Part shown: piece after piece, positions 23,901 to 32,632 of the stretch
Position numbering within the stretch: position 1 is the stretch's first letter
Layout of the letters: every line of letters begins with the position of its first letter
Assembly: GCF_012273895.1 (NCBI RefSeq)
Contig: NC_052116.1
Span: 3,782,001 to 3,846,000, forward strand
Reading direction: 5' to 3'
Length of the DNA stretch: 64,000 bases
Source of the DNA: Zerene cesonia
Lineage: Eukaryota > Arthropoda > Insecta > Lepidoptera > Pieridae
Notes under the pieces: generated by a model
Told to the model about the DNA's origin: nothing
Database searches by the model: none
What the model saw: only the letters and a program-made list of their open reading frames with translations
Program-made: the position numbers and the translations under genes

Positions 23901-26795
23901 TTAGTGAAATTACTTGATTATAATTCCAAATTACTTCTACTGATTTTAATATCAATGTCTACATGCCAATTAAAAAGGTGTATTTTGGCAAGTAAATTAA
24001 TCTATCGCAAAGTGTACATGGAGTCATGTAATCAGCTACTCAAGTACCGACTAATATTTAATGATTTACCAGGGTAATATTTACATACACCTAATATTAA
24101 TATTTATTAAATCATTAAGACTTTTACATGGTGATAATAGGTTAGTACAAAAACAGTAGTAATGATGAAAGTGCGTCATCCCGTTAACACGAGATGAGGA
24201 TTTGCATTATCTGACAGCACAAGCAGTATGTACCACTTTTACAAAAATTTGTCTTTGTATTTTCGATGTAATTTTTTTATAAAACTTGATCAAACTATGT
24301 TATCCATTCTCGATATATGAAACCTTTCCTTCCCTTAATCGAGCTTATATCTATATCCTACTAGCTGCGCCACGTGGTTTTACCCGCGTAAGTCCGTATC
24401 GCGTAGGAATATCGGAATGAAAAGTTGCCTATATGTTATTCCAGTTGTCCAACTATCTACGTACCAAATTTCATTGCAATCGGTTCAGTAGTTTTTGCGT
24501 GAAAGAGCAACAAACACACACACACATCGTAACAAACTCCCGCATTTATAATATTAGTAGGATTATTTAGGTATAGTCAGATAGTGAGCATTTACTAGAT
24601 TGAAGTTACTTCGTAATGAAATGAAATTTAAGACCTTTAGTATGTCCGCAGTCCTAATAACTGAATTTCATTTTGAACTGAAAGAGGATAGAACTCTGCT
24701 GATTCATAAAACATTAAAATACTTTTTTAATATTGATACAGGTAATTTATACATAACCGTTTTTCTGTTTCCAAGTTAGACAAATAAACCCCAGGATGCC
24801 GATAAAACTGGGGCACTAATAATTGAGAGGTGATCGGATTCCGTTCCAATTTACGATGATAGAAGTGTAAGTGGATGTGATTAAAAGGAAGTGACGCGAT
24901 CGATCAAGGTTCCGCTCTGAGCTATCAATTAGTAAGTTCTTTTATCGTGGTTGGATATTTTCCCACTGAATAAATTTTGTGTTTATTCCAATTTACAAAC
25001 TCAACAAACTTCTATATATTTACCTAAAAATTATACGTGCAAAATTCCACAACTCGTCGGTCTTATTTCGAGTGAGAAATAGTCCAGGACTAGAGCAGGG
25101 CTAGTCTAATAAATAACACAGTCTATGAAATTCAGCAATCTACATAGTAAGATTTGTGAGGCTTTTGTGAGGCACGTTGGTGAAACCAGTAAATTTCACG
25201 GTGACGACATTTGTTGTAGGTATTATTTGTTGCTATGGTAACATATTATTATTCTTTACATCAATTTCCTAAAAGCTGTTCACCCCGGTTTGATCCGTGG
25301 TACATATATAGCATATATATATTCTATATATGTACTACGGGATAGGCTTACATTCATCGGTGAAATATTTTTTTTATCGGTCAAATTGGTCCTGAGACTA
25401 GCACGTCCAAATAAACTAGGTCTTCAATTTTGTGTTATCAAGTATAGATTTTAATGTTGTCCTACAAGTTAGAAAAACAAAATGCAGATTCTTATGAATT
25501 CAATTATACTATTCTAAACCCTAATTTAGCTCGCAATGGCGATAATGTCAAGTGTAATTAACAATTAATGTAAATTAATTAGTTAGCTAGCGAAGCCGAT
25601 AGTTAATTGATTATATGTTTACCGGACAGAACATACGTTTTATTGGAAAATGTCATTATAATGCGACATTGGGAATAATTGAATATACTAGGAAGCACCA
25701 ACTAAGTCATTCGCATATTAACAGAGAATCTTCTTAATATGAAATTGCAAATATCTATTTAGAGCTGTCTGTCTGTTTCACGAAAAGTGTCTCTATTATA
25801 TTTGTTGGAAATAATCCTTCAAACTCTCTTTATTCTTTATTAATTTTCCAAATGTATAATACTCGCGTAAAATCAAATAGAGGAAAATGAGAAAAATTCT
25901 ATCAGAATGATTGCTATATATGTAGTAACATGGTTTTAATCGTAAAATAATCTTTGTGATTTTTTCTTTCCTGACAAATCTGAAGCACTAAGTTTCAAAT
26001 AAGCTATCTACTGAGACATATAATTTTTTTTTACATCAGGGGATTATATACTTTAAGGCATTATAATGCTCAATTTTAGCTCATGTTGTGTGCTTAAACA
26101 AAACGTTTTTTATTATTTTTCGATTTCATATATAATAGACGTTATGAAAGAAACTATGTGATCAAATCTTCTTTGAATGATTACGATGAAAGAATATAAT
26201 AAAATTGGCTACGGCTATAATAATTAAAACAATGCCAACAAGATACAACCGAAACCTTAACTTGTGGCATGTAATTTTGACACAAAATTAATTGTTACGG
26301 ATGATATCAAGTGAGTGATATCTTGAGATATGGATCCTGTCTGGGCTATCTTTGGCAACGAACCAGTGAAAGCTGATGTAGGTAATAATAATTCAACGCA
26401 TCAATTAGTTTTGCTTCGTTAGGGCAATGTGTTGGGAAATATAAGATATTTAAGATTAAAATTTTATTTGCAGTAATAATGTGCCTTTCGTAGTCATCAC
26501 ATTAGGCCAACTTAGCTTTGAAAGAGAGAGATTGAATTATTTTCTTACTTATGGTTATGATTGTATACAAATTTTATGCAATTTAGTGATATGAGTGTTA
26601 AAAGTTCAACTTACCATTGGTACTCGTAATATGAACCCACTTCTCAGTGCACACAGCAGATATCCACACAAAAGTGCACAATCCCACCAGGATTGTGCAT
26701 CCGAAGAGTATACGCCTCTCAATTACCAGGGCCTGCAGCAGCGGCCGCCGCTCAGCGCCCACAGACGACGCAGTGGACATTTTGTCCGTTTCCAT
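8818..26795 (-). CDS. Four-TM claudin/PMP22/stargazin-superfamily protein
   Basis: Six coding exons join in frame: 26795-26615, 20503-20333, 12292-12215, 10851-10714, 9495-9399 and 8971-8818 (TGA 8820-8818), 272 aa. TM1 is about residues 28-48 (RRILFGCTILVGLCTFVWIS), followed by a large extracellular loop with W53, the GVWxxC signature (SDSGVWQIC, about residues 76-84) and a second Cys in NCTNY. TM2 (MISFGIISLFVMAMG), TM3 (GIHFISS...FVVVQV) and TM4 (FLAWFVVLVNFFAAAS) follow, then a basic/acidic tail ending PTIIGR. The W-G(L/V)W-C-C loop pattern is the hallmark of PMP22/EMP/claudin proteins, which act in cell junctions or as ion-channel/receptor auxiliary subunits at the plasma membrane. Whether it is closer to claudins or to stargazin-like gamma subunits cannot be decided by eye. 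N-glycosylation sequons (NVT, NCT) lie in the loop. Confidence 0.85.
9399..9495 (-). CDS. Tetraspan gene, exon 5 of CDS
   Basis: A 97-base exon needed to restore frame between exon 4 (phase 1) and the last exon (phase 2). Acceptor AAATTTTCAG, donor GTAAGT. It encodes the rest of TM3 (CTFVVVQVTM) and the second extracellular loop ending PERAYHY. Skipping it brings in a stop codon 7 codons into the last exon. Confidence 0.8.
10714..10851 (-). CDS. Tetraspan gene, exon 4 of CDS (TM2, start of TM3)
   Basis: Acceptor TTTGTTCACAG, donor GTAAGT, phases 1 and 1. It encodes TM2 (MISFGIISLFVMAMGCGF), the short basic cytoplasmic loop (RNPRYMFKRLA) and the start of TM3 (GIHFIS). Confidence 0.85.
11745..11960. 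repeat. Interspersed repeat, family E (GGACTGGGAAG)
   Basis: It contains GGAAAGGACTGGGAAGAGTAAGG, then GGCTCCCCCACTCACCGTACGAAACAC and a GTGGGGGTGTGG segment. Related sequence lies at 22556-22740 and, reversed, at 59897-60080 (CACCCTTCCCAGTCCAGTCC). Non-coding; this unit is common in lepidopteran introns. Confidence 0.55.
12215..12292 (-). CDS. Tetraspan gene, exon 3 of CDS
   Basis: A 78-base exon, too short to stand out as an open frame. Acceptor TTCTGTTCCAG and donor GTGAGT, phases 1 and 1. It encodes NCTNYLAQPAM and AYDIDVA: the second conserved loop Cys and the approach to TM2. Confidence 0.8.
14293..14655 (-). mobile_element. tRNA-derived SINE, GATGATGATG-tail family
   Basis: On the minus strand it starts GTGCAGGAGTGGCTCAGTAG (A box TGGCTCAGTAGTGAG), continues with GGTTCGAGACCGGGCGAGCG (B box GGTTCGAGACC), then the body with CACCACTGCTTAAAACGGTG and AAGGAAAACATCGTCACCG, then GAGGCCTGTGTCCCAGCAGTG and a (GAT)n tail. 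It is near full length. Other copies: 50131-50335 (no head), 61621-61690 (tail only) and 29258-29285 (plus strand, tail only). Confidence 0.8.
15172..15345 (+). mobile_element. 5'-truncated LINE with RT C-terminal end and TAAG tail
   Basis: The frame GRPKYRWADQVTNDLVALR, then WSNIVPCRDKWRLLLLEAKT, ends APDE and TAA. It matches in style the C terminus of insect non-LTR reverse transcriptases (GRPxxRWxDxI...DxxxWxxxxxEAK). It is followed at once by a (TAAG)n tail and flanked by the direct repeat TACACCATTTGT (15160-15171 and 15346-15357). Dead on arrival: only about 170 bp was copied. The exact clade is not known. Confidence 0.75.
17000..17170 (+). repeat. Interspersed repeat copy (CTTTAATTTCTAAATG family)
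   Basis: It carries GACCACCCTCGCTGTAGCGTTC, AATCGCGTTTAAGATCC, then TTCTTAAATTTCTAAATATATC and CCCGCTTAAAATCAAATACAAG. It is a diverged copy of the family that is clearest at 35515-35675. Confidence 0.5.
18018..18220 (-). repeat. LINE-type repeat end split by a SINE
   Basis: It begins CTAATATTATAAGCGCGAAAG and ends GGATACCGCACGGCGCAGCTA, the reverse complement of the AGCTGCGCCG start of LINE-type ends seen elsewhere in the window. The SINE at 18221-18466 sits inside its edge and repeats CACGGCGCAGCTA on the far side. Confidence 0.6.
18221..18466 (-). mobile_element. tRNA-derived SINE, second family, with 5' extra segment
   Basis: On the minus strand the head is CCGCCTCCTTGGTACAGTGG with a B box near GGTTCGATTCCCGG, and the body runs to GGGACACGGGACTTCACTT. 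It matches the copy at 38977-39185. It is flanked by the 13-bp direct repeat CACGGCGCAGCTA (18208-18220 and 18467-18479). Between the tRNA-like head and the distal repeat lie about 41 bases (18426-18466) that the other copy lacks. Confidence 0.8.
20333..20503 (-). CDS. Tetraspan gene, exon 2 of CDS (extracellular loop)
   Basis: Acceptor TTTATTTTCAG, donor GTAAGT, phase 1 at both ends. It codes the first half of the large extracellular loop, with the GVWQIC signature and the Thr-rich NVTTTPRP segment. It is isolated in a 14-kb intronic region, so its frame and perfect splice sites are the main support. Confidence 0.85.
20755..20935 (+). repeat. LINE-type repeat end, family D
   Basis: CCTTTGCCCGCGGCTTCGC leads on to CATTTGTTGCGCAGTTTTAAA and GATAGGGACATAGGGATAGTG AAAGCGAC. 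A second diverged copy is at 29662-29830 (TTGCCCGGGGTTTTGCGCGC to GGGACAAACAGAGAAAGCGAC). Confidence 0.5.
24361..24564 (+). repeat. LINE-type repeat end, family A
   Basis: The consensus order is CTAGCTGCGCC, GCGTAAGTCCGTATC, GTAGGAATATCGG, TTGCCTATATGTTATTCCAG, TTGTCCA(G/A)CTATCTACGTA, CCAAATTTCATTGCAATCGG, TTCAGTAGTTTTTGCGTGAA and, at the end, TTTATAATATTAGTAGGA. Eight copies lie in the window: plus strand 24361, 27591, 38643, 45075, 47035; minus strand 27839, 31311, 61086. Ends are shared and 5' extents are similar, as expected of RTE-type tails or a derived short element. Confidence 0.7.
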
Positions 26796-26804
26796 GATTG
26801 TGTC
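26615..26804 (-). CDS. Tetraspan gene, first coding exon
   Basis: The acceptor TTTATTTTCAG ends at 26805, then 9 bases of 5'UTR, then the ATG at 26795-26793. It codes 60 residues from METDKMSTASS through TM1 to EKWVHITSTNG and ends phase 1 at a GTAAGT donor. The acceptor upstream of the ATG shows at least one noncoding 5' exon further up the minus strand. Confidence 0.85.
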
Positions 26805-27590
26805 CTGAAAATAAATAGTTCTATAAATCGTTAATAGAAATTGAAGTTGGCTGTTGTGAATTCAATTAAATAAACGATAACTCATTAGCTACGATAACTG
26901 ATTTTACATAACTGCTTAATCGAGATCTTGGCAGTAAATCACAGTATGAATATTAATAAAGTGAGGGTAGTTGGGTCGAATATTGATTTCATAGTAACAT
27001 ATTCAAAGACAAAATCTTTGCGATTGCGTGCCGCTATAATTAAACTTAATATTTGTAGGACTTCTACAATTTGACATTTTTATGTAATATATGCATGGAT
27101 GACATAACATTATAAATTTCGAAGGTTTTCTATAAGTATAACACATACATAATTATTACGAAATTTGAATTGGAAATTTTTATTTAAATTAGAAAGTATT
27201 GCAAGTGGTAACTTCAAGATTTGATGATACACTTCAAGACTTCATAATACACAAAGACTAACTCTTATTATATAAAAAAGATCATTTTAAAAGGTCCTAA
27301 GATAATTAATTGATAACTAATACTATACAGTGGTCATAGAACTAGTACTAATGATATACTTCTTACATATTTAAACCAAAATTCGAAACTTATTAACGAT
27401 TTCACATAGAAGCCCAAGTAATTCCCAACTGTCCAATAGGACTGAATTCTTAATTAGTTTCGAAATCTTAACAAAGGACCGACGAGTACCGGAAGATAGA
27501 AATTTGCTTACTGATTTATTGAACAGTTGCGAATATATAATTATTATTTTAGATGAGTTAATTAGGACTTTATTGAAAATTTATATAGCT

Positions 27591-27793
27591 ACAAGCTGCG
27601 CTCCGCGGTTTCACGCGTGTAAATCCGTATCCCGTAGAGATATCGGGATATAAAGTTGCCTATATGTTATTCCAATTGTTCAGCTGTCTACGTACCAAAT
27701 TTCATTGCAATCGGTTCTGTAGCGTTTTGCGTGAAAGAGTAACAAACATACACACATCCTCACAAACTATCGCATTTATAATATTAGTAGGAT
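27591..27793 (+). repeat. LINE-type repeat end, family A
   Basis: A near full-length family A copy, starting AAGCTGCGCTCCGCGGTTTC and ending ATAATATTAGTAGGA. It faces an opposite copy 45 bp away. Confidence 0.7.
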
Positions 27794-27838
27794 ATTATAT
27801 TATATTTGTCATGTAATCACGTTGACTTTGTGACTCTC

Positions 27839-27943
27839 ACGTAGACAGCTGGACAACTGGAATAACATATAGGCAACTTTTTATCCCGATATTCCTACGG
27901 GATACGGACTTAACGGGTGAAACCGCGGGCGCAGCTAGTATTT
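27839..27943 (-). repeat. LINE-type repeat end, family A, inverted and truncated
   Basis: It holds the reverse complement of the first half of family A, from GTAGACAGCTGGACAACTGG to GGGCGCAGCTAGTA. With the copy at 27591-27793 it forms an inverted repeat. Confidence 0.7.
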
Positions 27944-30900
27944 CATATATGAGATTACGAAATTACTTTCATATTTCTATCTATTATCATAGAAATTTGA
28001 ATCGCAAATGTGGTATTAATACTGATGCCGCAATTTCAATTCCATGCGCTCATGGGCGATAAAAATGAGAAATGAGAGTATCGTGGGAATTTTTTGATAT
28101 TTTCCTGGTCACGACACACGCATTTGTTCTTGGACATTTTTCTATTATTACTTCCCTTACCTAGAACAACATCTACATTGCTCTAGTGTATCCCTTGAAT
28201 AATAAAGCGATATCATCTCGCAATATCAAAGGAATTTATAGATCGTGCTCATAACATTTATTCAATAAGTACGAAACTCATTAATATAAATTAGACGAAT
28301 ATTATACGGGATTCACAGAGAATTTTATATGATATAAACCTATTTTAGAATACATACAATTAGTTTTATTTAGACTATCTGACATATCTTAATACATATA
28401 AAACAAGCTTTCTGTTCTCGCTCCCTATCTTAACAACTTGCCTTGCTTGATACGCGATTGAAGAAAAATTAACATAAATTTTATTTATTTAATAAAAGTC
28501 AAAAAATTTTCTTATACGAAGTGACTTTATCACAGCGTATAAAAATTCTCGTGTCTCCGTACGTTACACAAGTTATTTCGCGTATCGATTCTTCATTATT
28601 CCGTTACTAGCTGTCTCAGCAAATGTTGTTTTGCAATAAATTTTGACCCAGTGAATATACACAAAAAAAAATCTATATTTGGAGTAACGATAAGGATTAA
28701 TTATAAACTTTTCGAATATATTCAATCGATAACCACTCACATACATCGTTCATTAAATTTAATAGTAACAACATTAAATTGGATCTAATTTACCATTTTA
28801 TTTTTCCGATTATCTTTTTTACATTAGCATATTCTCTCTAAAGATACGCTAGTTTCTTTTTTTTACTTATTTTAAATGTAGAACGTTCCCGTTCCAATTT
28901 TAAATGTGCAGTTACTGAAATTGTAAGATTTTTGTATTTAACAGTGACAGCTCGCGTCGCATCCATCTCCAGTTCTTTTGTTCTTTGGAACGTTACGTGT
29001 CGTGGATCCAAAAATATTTTAATATTCTTGAAATGAAACTCTTAATTAAGCCTGAATACTCTTCTGAATTCGATTCACATTAAAATTATCGTTCGAAGTC
29101 TATTTTTATTTTCCTTCATTAATTAAGGGCTAATGTATTAAATTAGTGACGAAACTTGTTAGTTATTTATGTGGGCTATATTTCCTAGCTCTTTTCATCA
29201 CTTCACTTTTTTTATAATTCTCATAGGATTGTCTGTTTATGTTGCTGTAGTGGGGACAAATATGGGCTGATGATGATGATTATGTTAATTGTTCCAATAA
29301 TTTAAGTCTGATACGTTTAGCTAGAAGCATTTGTTACAATCAAATAGCTAGATAGTATACGCATATATATTTAAAATCGCCAAGTACTACTACATTGATG
29401 CGTCTAATTCGCACATATTCAACGCTTCAATTAAATATAGTTTGTAAACACAATGTAGTTTATGGGCTTTAGACGTTCGCCAATTGCATCCAGATTTGTA
29501 CTAAATATAATATACATACAATATAGTATACATATACAGGATAGGAAATAATATCGTGCTTACATTGCCTTTCTTTTGTTTTCAAGCTTTATTTAAGATA
29601 AGAAAAATACATGGAATTATGAAGTTCATTACTGCAACATACAAGTTACATTTATCTATAACTAGCTATTGCCCGGGGTTTTGCGCGCGTTAAATCGAAA
29701 TAGTTTAATAGATGTTATTATAAATATCACACTATCTATTAAAAAAATGGAAATTCGTTGCGTAGTTTTAAATATTTAAGCACACACAGATACATAGGGA
29801 CAAACAGAGAAAGCGACAATTTATAATATGTAATGTACTGAGAGTGTTTGTTAGAACAACAAGCTCCTTATAATGAATAATATTATATAAGTAAAAGTAA
29901 AACAACTTTAAATCTTTACACATAGTGTTCAAATTGGTATAAATTTACTATTATTTTAAATTGATTCACGGACAGTAACCCCGGAGTGCTCTACCTATAA
30001 AAATCTAATAACAAAGAAGTATAATACTATGATTACAGAAAAGCACTTTTACATGTAAAGTTTCCTTGGCTCACTTTGCATGAAGGTTGACGTCACGGTT
30101 TTACGCTTCATACTAATAAGTGCTGTAGTCGCGTTGTTTAATATCCTGAGTAGTCGTTATGGAATACTGCTTGAGAGTAAAGGCTTCAATAAATATACAT
30201 TAACTGAGGTCTGGGTTATAGCAATCATTTTTGTACAATGTAACATAGCTGCAGAGAATAGAGTTCATTTTTGAATTACTCTGCTGCGGATCCTTAAAGT
30301 AATTATCAATATTTAATATAATTTGCAGAACATGGCAGAGCTTTTTAAGGGCAGATAAAATATGAATATTGAAATGCACCATATTATCAAGCGAAAATAT
30401 AATCTAAGTTACACATATTTGAATAGCTACATTGAATATTTTTACCTATCGTAATGGTTTCCTTTATTGTCAATATTGTAAGTGCTTAGAAAGAGTTAAG
30501 AAATTCAAGAAATAACTGGTTGCGTTCAATTAGATACATTCGTCCATATTATAGAAAACATATGCTTAACTGGACATTTTAAAATAATTGATGTTTGCTA
30601 ACGGGGTCATCTTTTTGTTATTATTGCTGCTTTTTTATTTAAAATTACATATAAGATTTATTAAAGGCATAAAAGTGTATTTATTTCTATTTACTTTAAA
30701 ATGATAACTACACAATTAAAAAAATTAAATGAATGTTTAAATCAACGGATCTCCTATATCGCTAATAACATTTCACCTGCAAGCTTAGTTATTATGCAAC
30801 TAGTACATGAAACCACCACTTAATTACCAGATAGGATGATGTTAGCTCGTCGGCGTATTATGTCTATCTAAAATTACCAAGCTAAATTAACAAACTACCT

Positions 30901-31310
30901 ACATTGTTAGGTATAATCGGACAGCTGATGTAAGATATAGTAAGGTTGATAATTAGGTAATAACACCGCATTTTAGGGATATATATTATAGGTATTCACG
31001 ATGTGTTTTTATGCATTTCAACGTTCATCGTTTATATGTATCATAGGATCATCAAGCTTTGGACATTATCTTTTGTTTTCTATGAATTATAGTTAAACGT
31101 GGCGAAGCAGGTATGATGATGATTCTTAAAGAGTATTTGTATTTGCACATTTTTTCGCATTAAATATGTATATTTTGATCGTTTAAAATTATATGGCATT
31201 CGGTATGTATTCAAACAGAAAATAATATGCTTCTTTACATCAATAACAGAACGGAAAATCATTGTAAAACCGAAGTTATGCTGTAGTTCACAAAATCTCT
31301 CCAAACATCC

Positions 31311-31480
31311 TACTAAGATAAATGCGAAAGTTTGTAAGGATGTGTGTATGTTTGTTACTCTTTCACACAAAAACTATTGAACCGATTGCAATGAAATTTG
31401 GTACGTAGAAGCTCGGCAACTGGAATAATAAGAAATATACGATACGGCCTTACGCGGGTGAAACCGCTGGGCGCAGCTAG
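31311..31480 (-). repeat. LINE-type repeat end, family A
   Basis: A reverse-strand copy from CCTACTAAGATAAATGCG through AAACTATTGAACCGATTGCA to GGGCGCAGCTAG, with an internal deletion around 31430 that removes the TTCCTACGGGATA part. Confidence 0.65.
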
Positions 31481-32109
31481 TAATTTGATATAAACTTACA
31501 ACATTTCCCCATTAAAATTGTCTAAGACTCATCTATGGATCTTTCTTTTGACCGAAGAAAGTTCTGGATTGATGAATATAAAGCAATTTTGTCAACAGAG
31601 AGAAGAGTGTTAAATATATTATGTACTTACTCCACTGGAAAATTTGCGGAAAATCTACAATAACAGGCAAACAACGGAAACGTCACCCTAGGTTTATTAC
31701 ATGATATTTCGTATTTATTGTGAAGCAGGCAACGTAAACGATAATAAAATCTAAGCTCGGAAACAGTAAAATGACGATAACTACGCTACATCTAAATATA
31801 AGACAGCGCAAACTAATTTCTTAGACGGTTGCGCATATTCGTAACAGTTACGCGCTCTTCGGACGACTAAGTTTCAATTACTTTGTATTAATAGGAGCGA
31901 TACACGTGACTTTGTGCTTGTAGGAGAAATCAATAATATTAATTTGCAGGGTGAGATTTCGAACGGTCTTGTATAACTATTGCTCGTAACGCAACGTAAA
32001 ACAGTACGAGGTTTTTTTAATTAGTTCTCCGCATTAAAATAAGATGAAAGCTTCGTAATATTTATTTCGTTTCAATACAAAACTAATTGGATTAAAATAT
32101 AAACTAAAT

Positions 32110-32310
32110 TATTAAGAAAAATACTGAGCCGTCTTCAAATTGTCAGAAATAGCCCAATTTTAAACGTAACCAGCTGGTAGGAACTAACTAGCTTTTAAAA
32201 AAATTAAGAATCATGGAAATCGGTCCACCCAGTAAAAAGTTTTGAGGGTACGTACACAAAAAATACACTCGAAATAACAACCTCCTCCTTTTTTATGACG
32301 TCGGTTGAAA
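32110..32310 (+). repeat. LINE-type repeat end (CCTCCTCC-TTTTTT-GTCGGTTGAAA)
   Basis: It contains GAATCATGGAAATCGGTCCA and ends AACCTCCTCCTTTTTTATGA CGTCGGTTGAAAATT. Related ends are at 41450-41580 (CCTCCTCCTTGTGAAGTCGG TTGAA) and 4735-4803. The same ending is widespread in lepidopteran RTE-like repeats. Confidence 0.55.
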
Positions 32311-32515
32311 ATTAGAAAATTCAGCATCGGGCTGAACGAGAACAATACAATTGAAAATAAAGAGTAGGTAAAATAACCTTCTATAAATATAAGAATTTAA
32401 AGCAAATAGTCTAGTGACAGCAGAGTTGCATGCCACAGCCAATAAGACAACATACGTTTAATTCAAATTCCACATCCACGAGCTCTGGGCAAAAAGCACT
32501 TAAATAATAAGTACT

Positions 32516-32632
32516 CGGGGGTCAATATTGTTTTATTTATTCACGTCTAAGGCGGTGATAAGGCGTCGAGACGCCTGGCGACGGTGACGCCTCAGGCCTG
32601 TTTACACATGGCTTGCCACAATATTGAACCCC
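32516..32632. mobile_element. Small GC-rich inverted-repeat element
   Basis: GGGGGTCAATATTG (about 32517-32530) and CAATATTGAACCCC (about 32619-32632) are near-perfect inverted repeats, differing by one base indel. Inside is a GC-rich block with the perfect 7-bp-arm hairpin AGGCGTC-GA-GACGCCT near 32561-32576. It has no coding frame. It may be a tiny MITE or a folded regulatory element. Confidence 0.4.

Larger units (their letters stand above)
20504..26614 (-). other. Intron of tetraspan gene
   Basis: A 6.1-kb intron containing LINE-type ends (20755-20935, 22436-22500, 22795-23070, 24361-24564), a family E repeat (22556-22740), a CTCCTTTTT-type fragment on the minus strand (about 21735-21860) and a repeat at 25835-25895. 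Between 23100-24350 and 25450-26600 nothing coding was recognised. Confidence 0.6.
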
